This document shows positions 26,673-35,521 of a DNA stretch of 64,000 nucleotides, piece by piece. Under the pieces are notes generated by a model. It was not told the DNA's origin and made no database searches. It worked only from the letters and a program-made list of their open reading frames with translations. How positions within the stretch are numbered: position 1 is the first letter of the stretch; the number at the start of each line of letters is the position of its first letter. The stretch covers positions 3,782,001-3,846,000 of the forward strand of contig NZ_FSRU01000001.1 in NCBI RefSeq assembly GCF_900142845.1, read 5' to 3'. This DNA comes from Paraburkholderia phenazinium. GTDB lineage: Bacteria; Pseudomonadota; Gammaproteobacteria; Burkholderiales; Burkholderiaceae. The position numbers and the translations under genes were made by a program.

Positions 26673-27747
26673 GATGGCGGCTGCCGGCTGGCTTGCGCTG
26701 TGCCACCAATACCTCGAAGGTCCCGGGAATCACACTCGGTCGCGGATGCGGCGTGTCGGCGCTAGCCGCTTCCGCAGGGCCGAATTTCGACGACACGAGA
26801 TAGACGCGATGTGCCTTGGCGTCGAGCGCCATGGTTTTCGCGCCCTCTTGCGTCTGCACGTTTTGTGCGACGCTGTAGTGGTTCGCATCGTCTTCATGCA
26901 CCAACGTCAGCGTCCCATCCGCGCCATTCGAGCTAAACGCCAGCTTCAGCGCAGGATCGAAGGCAGCCGTGTCCGGATGACCGCCAATCGGAATCTCAGC
27001 CACATGACGGCCCGACACCGCGTCCGTCACCATCATTCGCTGGTTGGCGCATACGGAGAACAGGCGCTCGCTCGTGGGGTCGATGGCGAGACCGGTCGGT
27101 TCCTCGCACGGTGCGATCGACCAATGCGCCAGCACGCTGGCCGACCTGCCGTCCATTTCGACGATCTCGCCTTTGTCTTCGACGTTGACGAAGACATGCC
27201 CGTGGTTGTCCGCGGCAAGCGCTTCCGGTTTGCCCCCCACCGGCAAGGTGGCGACGATCTTGCGTGTTGCGACGTCGATTTCACTCACGCTCTGATCATG
27301 CCCGTTGCTGACGAAGATCCGCTGCAGCGAGGGGACATAGAGAATGCCGTCGGGATCCGGGCCTGCGGCCTTGATAGTATCGACCACCTGCAGCGTGTCG
27401 AGATTGACGACGGCAATGGTATCGGCCCGGCCATTGGTCACGAAGCCGAGCTTAAGGTCCTGCACGAATGCAAAACCGTGCACCCCATCGGTATGCGCGA
27501 TCTCGCCGAACAGCTTGCCCGTCTGCGTATCGACGACCTGCACATGCGTGTCCCGGCTGATGAACAGATGATGGCGCACCGCATCGTACGCTACGTAGTC
27601 CCAATGTTCGTCGCCGTCCAGACCATAGTGCCTCACCACTTCGAACTGCGCGTCGGGTTTAACCGTTGCAGCTTGCGCCGCAGCAAGGGCAAGCAAAGAG
27701 ATAACGCCACCCACGGTCAGCGTTTGCAGAATGTGCTTTATTTTCAC
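26659..27747 (-). CDS. YncE-like YVTN beta-propeller protein, periplasmic
   Basis: A 362-residue secreted protein starting at GTG with GGAG upstream. The signal peptide is at 1-26 (ending AQA). The rest is a series of about 40-residue blade repeats with patterns such as VTNGRADTIAVVNLDTLQVVD and VSNGHDQSVSEIDVATRKIV, typical of YVTN/YncE propellers. It is the last gene after the receptor-exbB-exbD-tonB set. In E. coli yncE is adjacent to yncD, which encodes the PQQ receptor, so a role near PQQ or iron uptake is possible but inferred. Confidence 0.9.
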   Translation of the reverse strand: MKIKHILQTLTVGGVISLLALAAAQAATVKPDAQFEVVRHYGLDGDEHWDYVAYDAVRHHLFISRDTHVQVVDTQTGKLFGEIAHTDGVHGFAFVQDLKLGFVTNGRADTIAVVNLDTLQVVDTIKAAGPDPDGILYVPSLQRIFVSNGHDQSVSEIDVATRKIVATLPVGGKPEALAADNHGHVFVNVEDKGEIVEMDGRSASVLAHWSIAPCEEPTGLAIDPTSERLFSVCANQRMMVTDAVSGRHVAEIPIGGHPDTAAFDPALKLAFSSNGADGTLTLVHEDDANHYSVAQNVQTQEGAKTMALDAKAHRVYLVSSKFGPAEAASADTPHPRPSVIPGTFEVLVAQRKPAGSRHLTPD

Positions 27748-27864
27748 TTGAATTGACTCCGTTTGTTGATGTCGATTGAAACTCGGACGAGCGCTATCGC
27801 GCTCCGGTCTGAAACCGTCGCGTCTTTAATCCGGCCATGCCGAAACCTCAGTGCGGGATGGCTG

Positions 27865-28569
27865 TCATTCCTGGTCGTCGAGGTTGAAGGTGACCCACAA
27901 TTGCTCCGCGAGCGTCTTGCCGACAAATGCGGGTTCAGGCTTGGGATACGACGCATCGCGCACCGCCGCGAGCGCCGCACGATCGAGCAAACCGATGCCG
28001 CTGGACACCACGACGCTCAAGTTCGACACCTCGCCGTCCCGATACTGAAACGCGACCCGCGTGCGACCGGCCATGCCCGCCATACGCGCCGATTCCGGGT
28101 AGCGCAGCGCCGCCTGAATGGCCGCGCGTAAGGCCCCCTCAAAACTCGGTGTGGCAGTCACGACTGCCGGCGCGGGCGCGGCAGCAGGCGGCGGTGGCGG
28201 ACGCGGCACGGGCTGTGGATCAGTCGGCGTTGCCTCGGGCATGACCGGCGCGGGCGTTGGCTCAGGCCGTGGGTTCGCGATCGCGGCAGGCTTCGGCGGT
28301 GCAACGTGCGCCACACGATGCACCGGCACGACCGGATGCGTGGGGCTTGGCGCCTCCGGTTTGGGTGGCACGACAGCGGGTTTCGGCATGGGCGCGGGCG
28401 CCGCTAGCGTCAGCAACGTCGGCGGCAGTTCGGCCGGCGCAGGCGAACGATGCGTCAAAAACGCAAATGCACCGCCAAGCAGAAGCACTTCCGCGAGCAG
28501 CGCCAGCACCGCAGCGGACATCAGGCGCGGCCGTTCCCGCACAACCTCGGGGGCGGAGACAGTCGCCAT
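27865..28569 (-). CDS. tonB: TonB energy-transducing protein
   Basis: A 234-residue protein with a short cytoplasmic N-terminus, one membrane helix (AAVLALLAEVLLLGGAFAFL, about 18-37), a Pro/Ala-rich periplasmic spacer to about 140 and a C-terminal TonB domain with ALRYPESARMAGMAGRTRVAFQY. It couples ExbB-ExbD proton flow to the outer-membrane receptor. The ATG is one base beyond the exbD stop. A frame back to 28680 overlaps exbD and has no TonB character. Confidence 0.93.
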   Translation of the reverse strand: MATVSAPEVVRERPRLMSAAVLALLAEVLLLGGAFAFLTHRSPAPAELPPTLLTLAAPAPMPKPAVVPPKPEAPSPTHPVVPVHRVAHVAPPKPAAIANPRPEPTPAPVMPEATPTDPQPVPRPPPPPAAAPAPAVVTATPSFEGALRAAIQAALRYPESARMAGMAGRTRVAFQYRDGEVSNLSVVVSSGIGLLDRAALAAVRDASYPKPEPAFVGKTLAEQLWVTFNLDDQE

Positions 28570-28570
28570 A

Positions 28571-28969
28571 TCAGTTCGCCACGGGTTGCGCAGCCAGCGC
28601 GATCTGCGAGACGCCCGCGGCACGACAGGCGTCCATGACCGCGACGAGCTTCTGGATCTGCGCCTGCTTCGAGCCGGCAATCGTCACCACGGTGTGTGAA
28701 GCATCGGCTCTCGCTGCCAGCATCGCCGTCAGTTCAGCGGGACTCAAAGTGCGGCCGTCGACGGAGAGGCTGCCGTCGGTCGCGAGCGTGACGGTCACCT
28801 TCGGCGGCGGCAAGGACTGCGTCGTGGTACTCGAAGGCAACTGTGTGCGCAAACCGGCGTTCGGAATCATGTGCAGCGTGATCATGATGAAAAACACCAG
28901 CAGAAAAAACATGATGTCGATCATCGGAATGATCTCGATGCGAGCCTTGCGCGCTTCGAAATACTTCAT
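28571..28969 (-). CDS. exbD: ExbD/TolR family biopolymer transporter
   Basis: A 132-residue protein with one N-terminal membrane helix. The sequence IEIIPMIDIMFFLLVFFIM contains the conserved proton-carrying Asp (MIDIMF, residue 18). The periplasmic domain has TLATDGSLSVDG and a final GVSQIALA strand. It forms the proton channel with ExbB. Only two bases separate it from exbB. Confidence 0.93.
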   Translation of the reverse strand: MKYFEARKARIEIIPMIDIMFFLLVFFIMITLHMIPNAGLRTQLPSSTTTQSLPPPKVTVTLATDGSLSVDGRTLSPAELTAMLAARADASHTVVTIAGSKQAQIQKLVAVMDACRAAGVSQIALAAQPVAN

Positions 28970-28971
28970 CG

Positions 28972-29661
28972 TCACGCTCCCTGCGACGCAAGTTTTCCGA
29001 CCACTGCACGCGGTGCCTCGCGCACGGCTTTTGAGCCTTCGTGCGACGTCCCAACGAGACGGTTGACGAGCGCGGCCTTCACAGTCTCCATCTGATGCAC
29101 GACACCCCGCACGCGATTGTGCAAGCCGTTGAAGAACACCAGACCGATCATCGCCACGAACAGCCCCGACGCTGTCGCGATCAGCGCCTCGGCCACGCCG
29201 CCCGTCACCTGGGTCGGCGCATTGCCTGGGTTCGACAGCACCTGAAACGCGTTGAACATGCCGACGATCGTGCCGAACAGACCGAGCAGCGGCGCAAGTG
29301 TGACGATGGTGTCGAGCACCCAGAGAAAGCGGTCGATGCGCGGCGCTTCGCGCATGATGGCTTCCTCCAGGCACGCATCGAGCTCTTCGCGCGAGGCCTG
29401 TCCGGCAAGACGTCCGGCGGTGGCGAACAGCGTCGCCATCGGCAGCGCGTGAAACTGCTCGGCGCAGGCGGTCAGCGTCGCCGCATTGAACGTGTCGAGT
29501 CTGTCGAGCTGCTCGAGCGCCGCGCGGCTGCTGCCGGCGGCACGCTGCAGAAACCAGCAACGTTCGATGATGATCGTCAAGGCGACGAACAGCATGGCGG
29601 CAATCACGTACAGAACGCCGCCCGAATTGTTCGCGAGGTGCAGCAGGGTATCGACGGTCAT
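28972..29661 (-). CDS. exbB: ExbB/TolQ/MotA family proton channel
   Basis: A 229-residue inner-membrane protein with three membrane helices. The channel signature is present as VTLAPLLGLFGTIVGMFNAF and VAEALIATASGLFVAMIGLVFFN. It forms the pentameric stator around ExbD. I start at MTVDTLLHL, with GGAG upstream; a frame to 29709 overlaps the receptor gene. The receptor stop is 13 bases upstream, so the genes form one operon. Confidence 0.93.
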   Translation of the reverse strand: MTVDTLLHLANNSGGVLYVIAAMLFVALTIIIERCWFLQRAAGSSRAALEQLDRLDTFNAATLTACAEQFHALPMATLFATAGRLAGQASREELDACLEEAIMREAPRIDRFLWVLDTIVTLAPLLGLFGTIVGMFNAFQVLSNPGNAPTQVTGGVAEALIATASGLFVAMIGLVFFNGLHNRVRGVVHQMETVKAALVNRLVGTSHEGSKAVREAPRAVVGKLASQGA

Positions 29662-29674
29662 GGGAAAGCTCCGG

Positions 29675-31846
29675 TTAGAAGTCGGTGGACAAGGTGCCGA
29701 TGAAGGCACGGCCCGGGATGGTCCAGTACAGCGGCGTGTTGTCGGCAGCGGTATAGCCTGCTAGCGCGTCGATACTGGTGCGGTTGAACAGGTTGTCGAT
29801 CTGGAAGCCGATGCGCGTGTTATGCAGCCACGGCGCGAGGCTCTTGATCGTGTAGGCGGCCGAGAAGTTGGTCACCGCAAAGCCGCCAATCGGCTGCGTG
29901 TCGCCGGTGTCGCCAAACTGGTGGCCCACAAACTTCGTGATCAGCGAGCCGTTGAGCGGGCCGTGTTCGTAGAGCACGCCGGCTGCAGCGGTTTGCTGCG
30001 GCGCGTTCGGCATCCAGTCGCCGGTACTCTTCTGCTTGGCCGAGTTGAACGTCAGATTGGCGTAGAGGCTGAAACCGTAGCCGAGCGAGAAGGTGGCTTC
30101 GGACTCGAAACCCTTGTACACCGCGCCGCCGGCATTCGTGAAGATCGTGTTGTCGCCCACCGTGCGGCTCGTCACCGCGTTGCGGAAGTTGATGTAGTAC
30201 AGGTCCGCTGAAACCGTCAAACGGTTGGTTTTGAAGGTTGTGCCAATCTGGTAGTTATCCGTTTGCTCCGGATCGGGCTGCCCCGACACCGACGGGTTCT
30301 GCACGTAGAACACATTCAGGTTAGGCGCCAGAAAGCCCTGCGCATACTGGATGTACGCGCTCCAGTCGGAAGCAATCTGTTCGTGGACCGTGAGCGAGGG
30401 CAGCACCTTCGTCCACGTATGGCCATAGTCGAGCGGATCGCCCGATTTCTGGTTCATCGGCGAATCGATATCGCGATTGAACGACACATACTTCACACCC
30501 GGCGTCACCGTCAGGCCGTAGGGGAGTTGCAGCGCGTACTGCAGGTAAGGCTCGAACGTCAGCAACGTATCGGTCATCGTGAAGTTCTGCGACAGGAACG
30601 CAAAGTTCAACGAATCGTCGACATTGAAGTTGTCGCGGAAGTTGGACTGGTGCGTGATCCACGCCCCCATTTGCAGCGTGCCCGGTCCGATCTTCCGTTC
30701 GGCCGTGAGCACGTCGCCCCATGCGCGGTAGTTGTTGTTCATCTCCTGACCCGGCACATCGTTCGCACCGAGGCTGGTGCCGTTCGGCGTTTCGCCGTTC
30801 GGATCGAGTCCGTTAAAGCCGTTGTGGTAGTAGCCGTAGGTGTACAGCTTGTTATTGATGACCCATTGAGCGACCTTCGTCTGAACGTCGATGTACTCGA
30901 AGTCCGTGTTGATCAGGTCGACGTTGTAGCCGGAGAACGCCTGACTCGCCGGATTGTCGTTCAGACCGAAGTTCGGACCATAGGCCTGAATCTGTGCGGC
31001 GGTTGCGCCGAGCGGCACGTTCTGGTGAATATTGTTGTAGGTGGCGAAGACGGTGATTAACGTATTGTCGCCAATCGGCTTCTCGAGCTTGAAGTAGACG
31101 TTCTGACGACGTTGCGCAGAATCCGTCAGGTAGCCGTCGCTGCCCGTCTGCGTGTAGCCCACCATCGCGCGGGCGTCGCCCCACTGCTGCATGTCGCCCG
31201 TATTCAGTTCCGCGCCGGTAATCCACGTGTTCCAGCTACCGTATGAACCCAGCACCGAAAACGACGGCGTGAGCGAAGGATCCTTCGACTCCAGCCCAAT
31301 CGTGCCGCCAAAGGTGGCGAAACCGATCTGCGAGGCGTCGCCCGGACCGCGGTCGATATTGATGCTGCCCAGCACCTGGTTCGAGAAGAACGAGGTCGAG
31401 TGGTGGGTGAAGTCGTTGGAGTCGCCAAACGGAATGCCGTCGAATGTCACGTTGTACTGACCGTCCTGAAACCCACGAATGGAGAGGCTTTGCGACTCCA
31501 TCAAACCGGATCCGTTCGGGTCGATGTTCGACACGCTAGGCGCGATCTGGACGATATCGCTGTAGTTCGAGGTGGGCGCCGTGCTGTTCTGGATGTAGTG
31601 CTGGCTGATGACCGATTTCGGCTCGCTGGCCGTCAGCGAACCCTGGGAAGGCGCCTGGGCCGGCGCCGACTCTGCATTCTTTGCGGCAGGCGCGCTGTTA
31701 TCGGAAGACGACACGGCCGTGCTTTGCACCGAGCCGAGATCGCCAGTTGCCTGCGCATGCGAGACCTGCGCTCCGGCGGCGCACAGCGTCGCAAGAACGA
31801 ATTGCGTCAGCGGTTTCTGATTGAACTTTGAACGTACCCGTTGCAT
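29675..31846 (-). CDS. TonB-dependent receptor with dedicated ExbBD-TonB
   Basis: A 723-residue outer-membrane receptor. The signal peptide is at 1-31 (ending AQA). A Ser/Ala-rich linker precedes a plug domain (about 75-210) with IRGFQDGQYNVTFDGIPF and FGGTIGLESKDP. The barrel ends in a C-terminal Phe (IGTLSTDF). The barrel loops are rich in Asn, Asp and Tyr. It heads an operon with exbB, exbD, tonB and a YncE-like gene and is divergent from a two-component system. The ligand is not evident; PQQ is one possibility because of the YncE neighbour. Confidence 0.93.
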   Translation of the reverse strand: MQRVRSKFNQKPLTQFVLATLCAAGAQVSHAQATGDLGSVQSTAVSSSDNSAPAAKNAESAPAQAPSQGSLTASEPKSVISQHYIQNSTAPTSNYSDIVQIAPSVSNIDPNGSGLMESQSLSIRGFQDGQYNVTFDGIPFGDSNDFTHHSTSFFSNQVLGSINIDRGPGDASQIGFATFGGTIGLESKDPSLTPSFSVLGSYGSWNTWITGAELNTGDMQQWGDARAMVGYTQTGSDGYLTDSAQRRQNVYFKLEKPIGDNTLITVFATYNNIHQNVPLGATAAQIQAYGPNFGLNDNPASQAFSGYNVDLINTDFEYIDVQTKVAQWVINNKLYTYGYYHNGFNGLDPNGETPNGTSLGANDVPGQEMNNNYRAWGDVLTAERKIGPGTLQMGAWITHQSNFRDNFNVDDSLNFAFLSQNFTMTDTLLTFEPYLQYALQLPYGLTVTPGVKYVSFNRDIDSPMNQKSGDPLDYGHTWTKVLPSLTVHEQIASDWSAYIQYAQGFLAPNLNVFYVQNPSVSGQPDPEQTDNYQIGTTFKTNRLTVSADLYYINFRNAVTSRTVGDNTIFTNAGGAVYKGFESEATFSLGYGFSLYANLTFNSAKQKSTGDWMPNAPQQTAAAGVLYEHGPLNGSLITKFVGHQFGDTGDTQPIGGFAVTNFSAAYTIKSLAPWLHNTRIGFQIDNLFNRTSIDALAGYTAADNTPLYWTIPGRAFIGTLSTDF

Positions 31847-32178
31847 GGTTCATGCATCCTTGTTTTTGAATGGGGCGGTGGGGCAGTGAGTCAGACAAGG
31901 CCGGATGCTATAGACCACGCATTAATGCCCGGTGATGGGTAAATTACGAAGTTAAAGTTCTTATTACGGATTGCCGACAAGTGGCGCGTCGCAGATCGAG
32001 TCATGAAACAGCCACATACTCATGGCACGCTTCGCGGCCAGACGTCGAGGCCCGCGAACCTACACCCGATGCCAGGCGACACCGCAACGACGCTGCGCAT
32101 GCATCCCAACGACGCGTCATCTAATGGAACTACGTCCTCTTGGAAAGTGAAGCATCGATCCTCCGCCAGCCGGGCCCC
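31847..32178. promoter_or_regulatory. Divergent promoter region, receptor operon / two-component system
   Basis: A 332-base gene-free region. Two copies of ATTACG at 31943-31948 and 31963-31968 are exactly 20 bases apart in direct orientation, within an AT-rich stretch (31938-31972) about 95 bases upstream of the receptor start. Two helical turns of spacing suits an OmpR-type regulator, and the divergent gene encodes one. Confidence 0.45.
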
Positions 32179-32862
32179 ATGCCTCGCATCCTGGTTGTCG
32201 AAGACGACGACCCCACACGGCTCGAAGTCACTGCGGCGCTCGAGGACTATGGCTTTGCCGTCGAGAGCGTCGCGCGCGGCCACACTGGCTTGCTGCGCGC
32301 GCTAGAAGGCGATTTCGATGCAGTGGTGCTGGACCGCATGCTGCCGGATGTCGACGGTCTGTCGATCCTCTCCACCTTGCGCAATGTCGGCAAGCAAACC
32401 CCGGTGTTGATCCTGAGCGCGCTTTCGGCGGTCGACGAGCGCGTGCGGGGCCTGCGTGCCGGCGGAGACGACTATCTGACCAAACCATTCGACAGTCTTG
32501 AACTCACCGCTCGGCTGAATGCGTTGCTACGCCGCCGCTCGTCGCCTGTCGAAGCCTCCGCACTAAGCGTAGGCGATCTCGTCCTCGATACCAGCACCCA
32601 TCACGTCGAGCGTGCAGGCGAGGTCATCGAGCTCAAGCCGCGCGAGTATCAGTTGCTCGAATACATGATGCGTCACGCCGGACAGCCGGTCACGCGGGCG
32701 ATGCTGTTCGAGTCCGTCTGGAATTACCACTTCAACGCGCAGACCAACGTGATCGATATGCATATCGGACAGTTGCGCCGCAAGGTCAGTCTGAATGGCC
32801 GGCTCTCTGTGATGATCCACACGGTTCGAAATGTCGGCTATATCCTCCATGCAGGCGAATAA
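32179..32862 (+). CDS. OmpR family response regulator
   Basis: A 227-residue DNA-binding regulator. The receiver shows EDDD near residues 8-11, phospho-acceptor Asp52 in VVLDRMLPD and Lys in YLTKPF. The winged helix occupies the last 100 residues (LKPREYQLLEYMM). I start at the ATG at 32179 because the receiver begins there; a TTG at 32140 would add 13 residues. Neither has a strong ribosome binding site. It overlaps the kinase gene and is divergent from the TonB-dependent receptor operon, which it probably controls. Confidence 0.92.
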   Translation: MPRILVVEDDDPTRLEVTAALEDYGFAVESVARGHTGLLRALEGDFDAVVLDRMLPDVDGLSILSTLRNVGKQTPVLILSALSAVDERVRGLRAGGDDYLTKPFDSLELTARLNALLRRRSSPVEASALSVGDLVLDTSTHHVERAGEVIELKPREYQLLEYMMRHAGQPVTRAMLFESVWNYHFNAQTNVIDMHIGQLRRKVSLNGRLSVMIHTVRNVGYILHAGE

Positions 32863-34210
32863 GCGCCAGACGCGCATGCACTTCAGCAGCGTCACGTGGC
32901 TGCTGGCGGTGTTTATCAGTTCGGCTATCGTCCTGTTCACCCTGCTTTACTGGGTGACGCACAGCTATCTGCTGCACGAGGTCGACGAGCGGCTGCTGGG
33001 AGAGGTCGCCGAGTTCCACTCAATTGGCCGCGCGGAGGCGATTGCCGACATCGCGGCGCTCAGCCGGCGCGATGTTGCGAGCAGCAGACCCTATGGCGTG
33101 TTCGACGCCGACGGCACATGGCTTGCGGGAAATATTCATACGCTGCCGGTTGCCCGGCACCGCAAACCGTTCTACTACACGCAGGTCATGCAAGACGGCC
33201 ATCGCGCCATCGACGCGCATTTTCGCGGCATCATCGTGCCGACCCAGAGCGGCTTGCGCATCGTGGTGGGGCATTCGATCGACGAAATCATCGACTTCGA
33301 CCGGACCCTGGTGAAGATGCTCTGCGTGGGTCTGATGTTGACGATCATCCTTGCTGTGGGATGCGGAGCGGCGCTGAACGCGATGTCGAACCGTCGCATC
33401 CGGGCCATCAGCGTGACCGGGCGCGAGATCATGGCGGGCCAGCTAAACCGGCGCCTGCCGACCCGAGGCACGCATCACGATCTGGATCGCCTTGCCGAGA
33501 TCGTCAATACGATGCTCGACGAGATAGAGCGGCTCGTGGCCGAAGTGCGGGGCGTGTGTGCCGGCATCGCGCACGACCTCCGCACGCCGATGACGCATCT
33601 GCGCGCAGGCCTGGAACGGGCGCGACGCCGTTCGGCCAGTGTGGACGATTACCAGACCGCCGTCGAAGCGGCCATCGTGCAATCGGACATCGTGCTGAAC
33701 CGCTTCACCGCACTGCTCAGAATCGCCGAAATCGAAGCCGACGGGCGGCGCGCCAGCTTTGGCGAGGTTTCGCTCAGCACGGTCTTGCGCGATGTCGTGG
33801 ATCTCTACGAACCGGTTGCGGATGACCGTGGTTTGTCAGTGACCGTGCTTGGGCACGAGCCCGTTCAGGTGACGGGCGACGTAGACCTGCTGTTCGGCGC
33901 GGTCGAAAACCTGCTGGATAACGCGCTCAAGTTCACTCCGCGTGGCGGCATGATTACGCTCGAAGCCACGACGGAAGCGGGGGAACCCATTGTGTCTGTC
34001 GCAGATTCGGGGCCCGGCATCGAGGCGGGTGAGCGCGAGGCGGTCTTGCGGCCGTTTTATCGCAGTCCGAATCAACAGGCCCATGCGCCGGCCGGACACG
34101 GCCTCGGCTTGAGCCTGGTTGCGGCCATTGCGCGCGTGCACGACGCCGACGTGGAAATACACGACAATCAGCCAGGCTGCAAAATGGTATTGCGCTTCAA
34201 AGGAGCGTGA
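32831..34210 (+). CDS. Sensor histidine kinase
   Basis: A 459-residue inner-membrane kinase. Membrane helices lie at about 22-43 and 164-185 with a periplasmic domain of about 120 residues between. After HAMP comes the phospho-accepting His in GIAHDLRTPMTHLR, then NLLDNALKF, DSGPGIE and GHGLGLSL. Possible starts are the ATGs at 32831, 32849 and 32876; the first two overlap the regulator gene by 32 and 14 bases, indicating coupled translation. It partners with the upstream response regulator. Confidence 0.92.
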   Translation: MSAISSMQANKRQTRMHFSSVTWLLAVFISSAIVLFTLLYWVTHSYLLHEVDERLLGEVAEFHSIGRAEAIADIAALSRRDVASSRPYGVFDADGTWLAGNIHTLPVARHRKPFYYTQVMQDGHRAIDAHFRGIIVPTQSGLRIVVGHSIDEIIDFDRTLVKMLCVGLMLTIILAVGCGAALNAMSNRRIRAISVTGREIMAGQLNRRLPTRGTHHDLDRLAEIVNTMLDEIERLVAEVRGVCAGIAHDLRTPMTHLRAGLERARRRSASVDDYQTAVEAAIVQSDIVLNRFTALLRIAEIEADGRRASFGEVSLSTVLRDVVDLYEPVADDRGLSVTVLGHEPVQVTGDVDLLFGAVENLLDNALKFTPRGGMITLEATTEAGEPIVSVADSGPGIEAGEREAVLRPFYRSPNQQAHAPAGHGLGLSLVAAIARVHDADVEIHDNQPGCKMVLRFKGA

Positions 34211-34278
34211 CTGCCGCGGAAATCCGCGCACGCGGCCGGAGCGGGCGTGCGCGGTCTTTGGATAGCATCTTCGTTGCC

Positions 34279-35514
34279 CTACTCGTCCTGAACCGGCGAC
34301 AGCAAGCCGTCGCCGTCCACCTTGAAGCTGAAGCCTCGCCAGATCACTCGCGTCGAGAAGAAACTCGCCACGAAGATCAGAAACGACACGATATCCCACA
34401 GCGGCAGCAGCCATAAGTCGCTATACGCTTGCCCCAGCGCGTGATCCGACTGTACCTTCAACGCCAGTCGCGCGAGCAGCGCCACCGCCACGAGCGGCCA
34501 TGCCCACGGCGCACCGCCCGAGAATGCGGCAGCAAGCAATGCGAAAGCGAGCGGATGCGTCAATACCGAGCCGAAATGGCCGACCGGATCGATCGTGCGG
34601 ATGGTCCGGCTCCAGCGCAATTCGTGCGCAATCAGCTTGGTGGCGCTGGTCTCGACGCACGCGTGCGACACCGTGAACGGCGGTATCACCACCTTCTCGC
34701 CGATCATGCGCACCGCTTCGCCGATCGCATGATCCTCCGCCAGGTGATGCACGAACTGCGCGAAGCCGCCGATCTTCTCGAGCGTTTCGCGCCGCATCGC
34801 AATGGTCTGCCCAAAGCACGGCCGCGCCATCCCCAATGCCAACCCCGTCACGACGCCCGGCAGAAACTGGTAATTGGTCGCCTTGGCCGACAGCCGCGGC
34901 CAGAACCCCGGATCGGGCTGGCCGCGATAGACACAGGTGACAAGACCCACGCCGGGTTTCTGCAACTCGCCGATCACGTTGCGCAGATAATCCGGCCCCA
35001 CGCTCACGTCGCTGTCCGCGAACACCAGCACGTCATGCTGCGCCTCGGGCAACATGTTGAGGATGTTGCTCATCTTGCGGTTGGGTCCATACAGACGTGC
35101 ATCGGCCACTACCGTGATATGCGCATCAGGATGCAGCAGACGCAACTGTTCAACCGTGTGCAACGCCGGATCTTCCGAGTCGTGCACGCCGAACAGGAAT
35201 TGCAGTGGGCCCGGATAGTCCTGCTGGCAAAAGCTCGCCAGGTTGCTGAGCAGGGTCCACTCGTCGCCGTGCAGCGGCTTGACGATCGTGACCGGCGGAT
35301 AGCTGCTGGGCTCCGACGGGGGACGGGAGAAGAAACGCCCGATCAACGCGCCGGCGAGCGCCGTATAGACGATGCCGAATGCCGCGCCTGTACCGCACAG
35401 ATAAGCAAGCGCGACGAGGATAAGATGCTTCCCTTGCACATGACTTTCAACTGCGATCAGTCCACTTGCGAGCAGCAGACCGATCAGGCAGGCGAGCCAT
35501 ACCAGAGACTTCAT
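34279..35514 (-). CDS. hpnI: Hopanoid glycosyltransferase HpnI
   Basis: A 411-residue membrane glycosyltransferase (GT21, ceramide-glucosyltransferase-like). Helices occur at 1-20 and 27-60 and again near the C-terminus. Catalytic features are VTIVKPLHGDE, the FADSDVSVGPDYL metal-binding DxD region, HLAEDHAIGE, and LRWSRTIRTID. HpnI attaches N-acetylglucosamine to bacteriohopanetetrol in composite hopanoid synthesis. It follows hpnJ by seven bases. The deacetylase hpnK, normally the partner, is not adjacent: the next gene downstream is on the opposite strand. Confidence 0.92.
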   Translation of the reverse strand: MKSLVWLACLIGLLLASGLIAVESHVQGKHLILVALAYLCGTGAAFGIVYTALAGALIGRFFSRPPSEPSSYPPVTIVKPLHGDEWTLLSNLASFCQQDYPGPLQFLFGVHDSEDPALHTVEQLRLLHPDAHITVVADARLYGPNRKMSNILNMLPEAQHDVLVFADSDVSVGPDYLRNVIGELQKPGVGLVTCVYRGQPDPGFWPRLSAKATNYQFLPGVVTGLALGMARPCFGQTIAMRRETLEKIGGFAQFVHHLAEDHAIGEAVRMIGEKVVIPPFTVSHACVETSATKLIAHELRWSRTIRTIDPVGHFGSVLTHPLAFALLAAAFSGGAPWAWPLVAVALLARLALKVQSDHALGQAYSDLWLLPLWDIVSFLIFVASFFSTRVIWRGFSFKVDGDGLLSPVQDE

Positions 35515-35521
35515 TGGCGCA

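Noticed and set aside
28571..29661. exbB-exbD as a second stator-like novelty
   Set aside because: They are ordinary TonB energisers beside tonB and a receptor.
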